Positions 14,030 to 14,329 of a DNA stretch of 14,329 bases are shown here, piece by piece. How positions within the stretch are numbered: the first letter of the stretch is position 1; each line of letters starts with the position of its first letter. The stretch covers positions 1 through 14,329 of the forward strand of contig JACRBO010000209.1 in NCBI GenBank assembly GCA_016219235.1. The letters are read 5' to 3'. Made by a program: the position numbers and the translations under genes. Origin of the DNA: Chloroflexota bacterium (GTDB lineage: Bacteria > Chloroflexota > Anaerolineae > Fen-1058). The notes beneath the pieces were generated by a model. That model worked only from the letters and a program-made list of their open reading frames with translations, had not been told where the DNA came from and ran no database searches.

Positions 14030-14077
14030 TAATCGGTCAATCGATAACTGGTTTACCGTTTACCAACTGACCGATTA
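14030..14077. repeat. Palindromic intergenic repeat related to that at 13373
   Basis: TAATCGGTCA (14030-14039) and TGACCGATTA (14068-14077) are perfect 10-bp inverted arms around a 28-base spacer that repeats the words AACTGGT and ACCAACT. The vocabulary (AATCGGTCAA, AACTGG, GACCGATTA) is the same as in the element upstream of trmFO, so the two flank the methyltransferase gene. Confidence 0.75.
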
Positions 14078-14094
14078 CCAAGCAACCAAATGAT

Positions 14095-14123
14095 TTGACT
14101 TCACCAATCGATTGCTATATAGT
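14095..14123 (+). promoter_or_regulatory. Sigma-70 promoter for the aminotransferase gene
   Basis: TTGACT (14095-14100) and TATAGT (14118-14123) are exactly 17 bases apart, each one mismatch from consensus. The predicted start is near 14130, leaving a leader of about 75 bases. Confidence 0.75.
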
Positions 14124-14154
14124 CGTTAAAGTTGTTACGATTGATTACTGACGG

Positions 14155-14174
14155 GCGTAGCGATCTGTCTACGC
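14155..14174 (+). other. Small hairpin in the aminotransferase leader
   Basis: GCGTAG (14155-14160) and CTACGC (14169-14174) pair across an 8-base loop in the predicted untranslated leader. It is short and does not match a riboswitch I know. Confidence 0.35.
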
Positions 14175-14204
14175 GATATATCCCACCCCTCAAGGAGATT
14201 GACG

Positions 14205-14329
14205 ATGAGCATCAGCATCCTGGCGAAATCGATCGCGGAATCGCCGACGCTAAAGATGAATGAAGAGGCGCGATTATTGCGCGAGCGCGGCGAGGCCGTG
14301 ATTCATCTGGGCATCGGCGAGCCGAAAAA
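14205..14329 (+). CDS. Class I/II aminotransferase (aspartate aminotransferase type), 5' fragment
   Basis: The gene runs off the right edge; 41 full codons are present. ATG 14205 has a strong Shine-Dalgarno AAGGAG (14192-14197) seven bases away. The N-terminus matches PLP-dependent aspartate aminotransferases of fold type I: a SPTLKMNEEARLLRERG helix (residues 13-29) followed by VIHLGIGEPK (32-41), the family hallmark where LGxGEPD normally begins the substrate-binding region. These enzymes move amino groups between aspartate and 2-oxoglutarate or related acids. The lysine that binds PLP is outside the window, so substrate class is provisional. Divergent from the methyltransferase, with its own promoter. 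Confidence 0.88.
   Translation, partial: MSISILAKSIAESPTLKMNEEARLLRERGEAVIHLGIGEPK

Overview
The window looks like a chromosomal segment of a free-living bacterium, most plausibly a Chloroflexota (Anaerolineae-like) lineage. I base this on the mix of a CHAT-NTPase-TPR protein, DUF4097 lipoproteins, a MuiA-type DUF4139 protein, HflX and folate-dependent TrmFO, on the moderately high GC, and on the many short dispersed repeats packed between genes. The taxonomic call is inference from gene content, not from a marker gene.

Left part (1-6005). The 3' end of a tyrosine recombinase gene opens the window. It is followed by a 438-base repeat-rich stretch with no credible gene. On the minus strand lies an 848-residue protein joining a CHAT caspase-like protease, a STAND-type NTPase and TPR repeats, with a good sigma-70 promoter. 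Divergent from it are two lipoprotein genes of the DUF4097 beta-solenoid type. The first has near-perfect 18-residue TSNG rungs and ends in a textbook terminator. The second is a longer, decayed relative with an Ala/Pro-rich tail. This part looks like accessory DNA: it adjoins a recombinase, is flanked by an 8-bp tandem repeat, and is poor in the CGATCG hexamer that fills the rest of the window.

Middle (6027-9669, minus strand). A compact operon starts from an extended -10 promoter near 9661: a small acidic protein, a DUF4139 (MuiA-like) protein, the ribosome-associated GTPase HflX, and a two-helix membrane protein whose ATG overlaps the hflX stop. It ends at a perfect 30-bp palindrome followed by a U-rich tract.

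Right part (9705-14329). A minus-strand series runs methyltransferase, trmFO, M28/glutaminyl-cyclase-like lipoprotein, and soluble histidine kinase; the last two overlap by four bases. Palindromic repeats sit between the methyltransferase and trmFO and upstream of the methyltransferase. A divergent aminotransferase gene with a strong promoter and Shine-Dalgarno runs off the right edge.

The most interesting items are the CHAT-NTPase-TPR protein as a candidate conflict or defence protease, the change in CGATCG density that marks the left side as foreign or accessory, and several cases where dispersed palindromes or microrepeats have become promoter elements or coding sequence.
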